A DNA stretch of 64,000 nucleotides. Origin: Rhynchospora pubera (lineage: Eukaryota > Streptophyta > Magnoliopsida > Poales > Cyperaceae). Under the pieces are notes generated by a model that saw only the letters and a program-made list of their open reading frames with translations, was not told the origin of the DNA and made no database searches. Within the stretch, counting starts at the first letter, position 1. Each line of letters begins with the position of its first letter. The DNA is taken from the NCBI GenBank assembly GCA_028095005.1, contig CM051459.1, positions 146,342,399 to 146,406,398 of the forward strand, given 5' to 3'. This document shows positions 59,247 through 64,000 of the stretch, in pieces. A program made the position numbers and the translations under genes.

Positions 59247-59927
59247 TTGCTCATCAGAAATCTTTCTTACAAAAATACTTCTTTCAATAATCTCCTACAC
59301 AATATAGGTATACCAGAACAGTCATCATGCATACACCACAAGGTCACACGGTCCAAACAAGGACCAAAGAAGAAAAGCCAACCAAAAAAGGACAAAAGCT
59401 CAGGCATAGGAACACGACACCCTGTGTACAGAGGCGTCAGGAAGCGGCGGTGGGGACGGTGGGTCTCAGAGATCCGTGAACCGCGAAAGAAGTCAAGGAT
59501 CTGGCTGGGGTCTTTCCCGACACCAGAGATGGCGGCCCGAGCATACGACGTAGCTGCGCAGTGCTTAAAAGGCCCAAAGGCCCTTCTAAACTTCCCCGAA
59601 ATAGTTCACCTTCTTCCGCTTCCTTCTACTACTAATCCGAAGGATATTCAGGCTGCGGCAATAGCGGCTGCCAAGCTTGACAAGCTACCTTCCACAACTT
59701 CCTCTTCGTCTAATTCATCCTCTTCATCATTGGAAGAAGAGGAAGGTGTGGTGGTGGAATTGGCCGGCGGGGAAAAGACCGCAAATGGAGCTGATATTTG
59801 GGCCGATATAGAGACGTCGATTTTGATGGAGAGTGAGATGTGCTCCATTGAAGAGGCATGGCTTTGGGGTGGTTTTGGGTGCATTGGCGGGGATAATGGT
59901 TCTTCTCTGGAAGAGAATTGTGCATAG
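59247..59927 (+). CDS. AP2/ERF transcription factor, DREB type
   Basis: 226 codons from the ATG at 59247. One AP2 domain spans about residues 59-117 (PVYRGVRKRRWGRWVSEIRE to LLNFPEI). WVSEIREP places Val at domain position 14 and Glu at 19, the pair typical of DREB factors that bind DRE/CRT GCC-like elements. A basic Lys-rich stretch (about 32-51) before it can serve as nuclear localisation signal. After it come IQAAAIAAAKLDK, a Ser-rich linker and an acidic C-terminus (DIWADIETSILMESEMCSIE), a likely activation region. The N-terminus is uncertain: an upstream open stretch from 59119 (MMNTINPNSDSSLPN) could be a first exon spliced to an acceptor at CACAATATAG (about 59308), making the 59247 ATG intronic. 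The domain itself is intact. Confidence 0.88.
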   Translation: MLIRNLSYKNTSFNNLLHNIGIPEQSSCIHHKVTRSKQGPKKKSQPKKDKSSGIGTRHPVYRGVRKRRWGRWVSEIREPRKKSRIWLGSFPTPEMAARAYDVAAQCLKGPKALLNFPEIVHLLPLPSTTNPKDIQAAAIAAAKLDKLPSTTSSSSNSSSSSLEEEEGVVVELAGGEKTANGADIWADIETSILMESEMCSIEEAWLWGGFGCIGGDNGSSLEENCA

Positions 59928-60746
59928 TTTCTTTGATCAAAGTTTGGGCTAGTTGAAATAAATGTAACAACTTTTTTGGGCCAGAAGTTTTAGCAATAGA
60001 AACCTTTTGGACATCTTTTATTTGTATAATTTTATCGAGGAAAATTTTTATTTGGGAGTAATGTTCGGAAAAAGAAACATTTGGGACAGGCCTCACACTA
60101 TATTTTCTTTTCACATCTTACATTTTCTTTGGCAAAAAGCTGCTAGAACTCTTCACATTTTATTTCAAAAGTTTAATTACAATTTTGTTTTAAAAAAGAT
60201 CCGGAGTTTTGAAAATTTAAATTTCTAATCTTAAGCTCTCAAATTTGCTAGAGATTTTAATACCTCAAGATGTTTCATTAACACGTCAAATTTGATTATT
60301 TAAAAGGGATTTGTAATCTTGAGCTCTCAAATTTACTGGAGATTAATACCTTCACTCGCAATGGCAAACTGTATACAGTGATACGACTGAAGATAAAGCA
60401 ACATAATATATGTCACAAGTTCAAATGAAATAAATCGTATCATCCTGTGTATCTGTTAATATAAAAATAACAAGCCAACCATAGAATATTTATTCTCCAC
60501 CATAACAAAGCGATTTTTCCCACAACAATATTAAACTTAGAAACAAACACACCAAAGAAGAACAAACCAATAATAATGTTGCCGCCATAAAGAACCCAAA
60601 AAAGAGGGAACAAAAAAAATAAAATTAGAAGCTCAATGAGCAAACCAAGCAATAATCATCAGCGAGAACCTAAACCTAACAATTCTTTACAAATTGCTTT
60701 CATTTATATTACATAGAGAGCCACATATTTCTCTCACGGCTCTCTT
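59928..60746. other. Convergent 3' intergenic region
   Basis: It separates the ERF stop from the stop of the minus-strand TPR gene. Two similar segments (TCTTGAGCTCTCAAATTTACT around 60315 and TCTTAAGCTCTCAAATTTGC around 60228) form a short, imperfect local repeat. No further gene seen. Confidence 0.5.
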
Positions 60747-63689
60747 CTATGATGTGCTCCTGAAGCCGAAGGCTGACCACCTCCTCCCTGCTTCCTTCTT
60801 ACGGGAGTTTGTCACAAAGAGGTTTTCAAGGGAACTTTGTTTCCTGTTGCGGGACCTACCGGCCTCTTTTAAGAGCTCTTGGAGCCTCTTCTTTTCATCC
60901 TCTACATCAGGATTAGCAGTGCCAAGTTTCTCTTCCCGAACCTTGAGCACATGTTCAAGTATTTCAATTGCATCCTCAACCCTGACAAATTGCACGGCAG
61001 AAGAGAAAAATTTGTTGAACCACAGGTAGTGTTAACATTTGTTCTTACATTTACTTGAACAACGAACTGATTGACCTATGTACCTTCTAAATGCAAGGGA
61101 ATATCATTCTAAACTATTTTCTGATTATTGACCTATTTTAACTACCATGATGCTTCCTTAATTGTCTTTATTTGGCCCATTAAATGTCTGATCCAAATCA
61201 ACTTTTTCTTGTTAAGGGGTTGATTATTTCATAAGTTATGATGTGCTTAGTCAATTCATTAAAAATATCCTATTTATTAGGGAAAAAAATGTTACCTCAT
61301 GAATTAATGATGCAAATACTACTCACATCTGTTGTGTTTTTAATAAATGCAGGAAAATGCATTGCGGATTTGAAGATAAATAAATTAAAAGTATGATATG
61401 ATGTCAAAAGTATATGGGTACAACTGTACAAGTATCAGTCAAGTTTGACCTCATTTATTTTTTAATGTTAGTTGGCAAGAACCATGCAAGTTTGGCCTCA
61501 TCAATTATTATCACATTAACAGCCATCAAAATATATAAAAAATGAAGACAAGTTCGAGAATACTAATTGCCAACATATAAAACAGTTCTTTTGATTGAGG
61601 AGAGCTGTTCATGATGCAGCAGAAACAAAAAATATATTTGGAAATTAAGGAAACTGAAATATCATAGTCAAACACTCAACTACTCTAAGCTTTTTCTCTG
61701 TTTTCCGTTTAACAAGCTTTTTACATGAACCATCAATGGAACTTCTTGAAATTTTTTCTACCTTCAGAATTATTAAATATTTAAATTAGTTAACCACCAT
61801 GTAAAATTATCCATATATTAAACCAGACAAATATTTCAAATACAAAGTTGAACAAAATGGTTACCTAACATAATTAAAAAGTAGCCTATAGTAAATTCAA
61901 CAAGACTGTAGTTCAAATACGAAGTTTAAATAAAAAATGTTTAACTAACATAATTAAGAGGTTGCTTGTTTAAGAATTTCTGGTATTAGAAATAGAAATA
62001 ATAACTTTTTCTTATCATGAACATTTACAAACAGTTGTAACATCATGATTAACATCATGATTAAACCAACCATTACTGGTGACAGTCAGGCACTCAGCAT
62101 CAAGTATCAAATCCGTAGTAAGGAAAGTTTCAGTTGCAACTTGCAAGTTTACTATACACAAAAATTGTCAGGGTAAGTTAGCCCAAATAAATGGGTTAAA
62201 GCATTCTAAGTTTCTAACCAACAGATAAATCATGTAACACGATTCAAAATCTAGTTCTACAAGGAAGAAAAAGTAGAACTATTACAAATTTTGGTAATTA
62301 GTATGTATTATAATCTCTTATTATTTTTAACAACGCCATACTGTACCAATCAGCAACTGGTACAATGTTGATATCGTGTACTAAATGCAATTTTAAGGTA
62401 TAAGCAGAACCCTTACCTCCCCATAGCATCATAAATTGCAGCGAGATTACTATACACACCAAGTGTGTCAGGGTGACCACGGCCGCACTCCTGCTCGAGC
62501 ACTGTCCTTGCCTCCTCAAACAGCTCAGCTGCTTCATCAATCTTAAACAGCTGCACACAAGCCAGCCCCATCTGGTTCAGGAGCACTCCAAAGAAGGCAG
62601 ACCTCCTCTCCCCTCCAGCTCTCAGCTTGTTGACAGCACTCTCAAATGAGCCTCTTGCATCAGCATACCTCCCAAGGATGTAGTAGATAACCCCAAGTTG
62701 TGCCTCCACACCAGCAACAGCGCTCCACTGGCCAGGAGAGGATTCCTCAAGGAGTTTCAGTGCACGCTGAAGCAACTTGAGGGATTCTTCAGGCTCGCCA
62801 AGACTCTCAAAAATGGATGCGACCTATTGATTGATAGTGATTTTGGTAATTAGCACTTCAGTACAACACTAAGTCAACACATTAACAAAGGTTGTTATAC
62901 ATTCTTTTATCCAGTAAGTTGTTCTTAACATATTACAGTTTTGGTGGTAAACTGGTATTAATACTTTCCCATTTTACATTGGTGCAGTCATGTTATTGCT
63001 CTCTTTGGAATGAAATACAAGTTTCTTGTTGAGTCAGTAATGTATTGCAAGTATTTACAAATTAATAAGCTCTTCTAACATGTGATTATTAAATGTCCAA
63101 TATATTGTAGATATATATTTGATTATGATCAATATAGCTCTGCAGCAGATATAACTATATAACTGCACTAGAGCAATACACTACCTCAGTTAGTCCAGAG
63201 GCAATCTCATCTGGAGTGGCACCAGGGGCTGGCTTCGATAAAATCCTCATTGCTGACTCAGAATATGATCGACTCTCCCTCATGCGACCAGTACGAAGGT
63301 ACAAGGATGAGAGACGTGAAAGCACTGCAGCAACAGATGGGTGGGAGTCACCCCTCGATGACTTCAGAACTGTCAAGGCTTTCTGGTAAGAAAACACTGC
63401 CTCATCAAAGCGGGCCAGGGAGAGGTAGGCATCGCCAATGGCCACATCAATGGAGGCTGCCTCAGCATCACGTCCATGAGCCAGGGTTGACATGGATGCA
63501 AGCACAAGGTGCTCCAAGGCACCATCGTGGTCCCCACGAGCATCTAGGATCAGGGCCATCAGGCGCCGATCAGATGCCTCCTCAAGAGAGGCTGGTGCAC
63601 TGTGCTCTCGGTGTATTTCAAGGGCCTTTTTGCAGAGCTTCTCAGCCTCCTCAAATTGGAGCGCCTGAACATGCGCCTCGGCCAAGTAC
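60747..63689 (-). CDS. Kinesin light chain-related TPR protein (KLCR/CMU-like), 3' part
   Basis: Three exons on the minus strand: 63689-63185, 62823-62417, 60981-60747. GT..AG junctions are in phase; the first exon(s) lie beyond the right edge, upstream of an acceptor at 63690-63691. Tandem 34-42-residue TPRs fill the protein (YLAEAHVQALQFEEAEKLC; AIGDAYLSLARFDEAVFSYQ; GVIYYILGRYADARGSFESA; LACVQLFKIDEAAELFEEA; NLAAIYDAMGRVEDAIEIL). The tail is basic (KRLQELLKEAGRSRNRKQSS, then SLENLFVTNSR). This arrangement and tail match plant kinesin light chain-related proteins. These are known as CMU proteins, which help hold cellulose synthase-guiding microtubules at the cortex. Exons are GC-rich, introns AT-rich. 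The frame is intact throughout the visible part. The short ORF 60747-60995 and its neighbours are exons of this gene, not separate genes. Confidence 0.9.
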
Positions 63690-64000
63690 CTATTGAAATT
63701 TCAAAAAGTTATGATGCCAATTCTGGGAATAATTTGCTCTTTTGTTTTTTTCTATTTCCTAATCATTTTAATCAGAACTACCCTTTACTAAGTTTTGTCA
63801 GTCAGATAGGCTGTGTTCAAGTGATTAAAGATAAGCTGGCATTTTTTTTTTTTTTTGCCCAAGAAGTAAAATTCACATATTCAACCACATTTGGGGAGAT
63901 AAAAATCTTATGATATATTTAGAATGTATCATAGAGAACCAAAAAAGGTAGCAACAAATTATTAATCAGTCCTATTACTCCTGTAAGGGAAGTCAAACGT
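63690..64000 (-). other. Intron of the KLCR-like gene, running off the window
   Basis: AT-rich sequence 5' (minus strand) of the exon ending at 63689, with a CAATAG acceptor. No further exon is recognisable before the window ends. Confidence 0.7.

Noticed and set aside
1..64000. CRISPR arrays, bacterial operons or phage genes
   Set aside because: No spaced short direct repeats of CRISPR type. All supported genes have spliceosomal introns; the regular repeats are MITEs, LTRs and the 939-bp array.
1..64000. tRNA or rRNA genes
   Set aside because: Apart from the tRNA-like SINE head at 42608, I saw no A-box/B-box pair within a cloverleaf-compatible sequence and no rRNA-like stretch.

Overview
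The window is plant nuclear DNA. It shows multi-exon genes with GT..AG introns, a plastid starch-synthesis gene, an AP2/ERF factor, a copia LTR retrotransposon, many MITEs, a SINE and a Helitron terminus. A monocot is most likely: the DUF6598-type genes belong to a family known mainly from monocots, and the kinesin-light-chain-related exons are GC-rich in AT-rich surroundings. I cannot name the species; a non-grass monocot is my guess.

Layout. 0-2.9 kb holds no recognisable gene. 2.9-4.1 kb is a degraded LINE tail (RT zinc-binding domain). 5.2-13.0 kb is an inverted duplication of a divergent pair of DUF6598-like genes, A and B. Arm 1 has intact A (minus) and truncated B (plus); arm 2 has intact B' (minus) and truncated A' (plus). 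So one intact copy of each gene survives, on opposite arms. Young TE insertions in arm 1 can be dated against the empty sites in arm 2. At the edge of arm 2, A' runs into a nearly perfect tandem array (period 939 bp, about 2.8 copies, 13.03-15.67 kb). Its unit is a chimera of the 3' flank of B', a MITE and a scrap of A. A mosaic of inverted, rearranged pieces of truncated B follows (15.67-16.2 kb).

17.3-33.1 kb is an older direct segmental duplication (copy 1 about 17.36-28.4 kb, copy 2 about 29.46-33.1 kb). Different TEs have since entered each copy: a triple-nested MITE stack and a roughly 6.2-kb block with a Helitron-type 3' end in copy 1, and a tip-nested hAT pair in copy 2. 34.9-42.4 kb carries a complete 15-exon soluble starch synthase I gene, with a tRNA-derived SINE just downstream. 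47.5-57.2 kb is a full-length, young copia element (CCATG target duplication, nearly identical 1.75-kb LTRs). It has lost the segment expected to encode the protease active site and carries a gag/pol frameshift there. The right end holds an AP2/ERF (DREB-type) gene and the 3' part of a kinesin-light-chain-related TPR gene on the minus strand that leaves the window.

The host genes do not form a functional cluster: starch synthesis, transcription control and a microtubule-linked TPR protein sit side by side. The most unusual part is the structural history of 5-16 kb. All alignments, splice sites and target-site duplications were read by eye.
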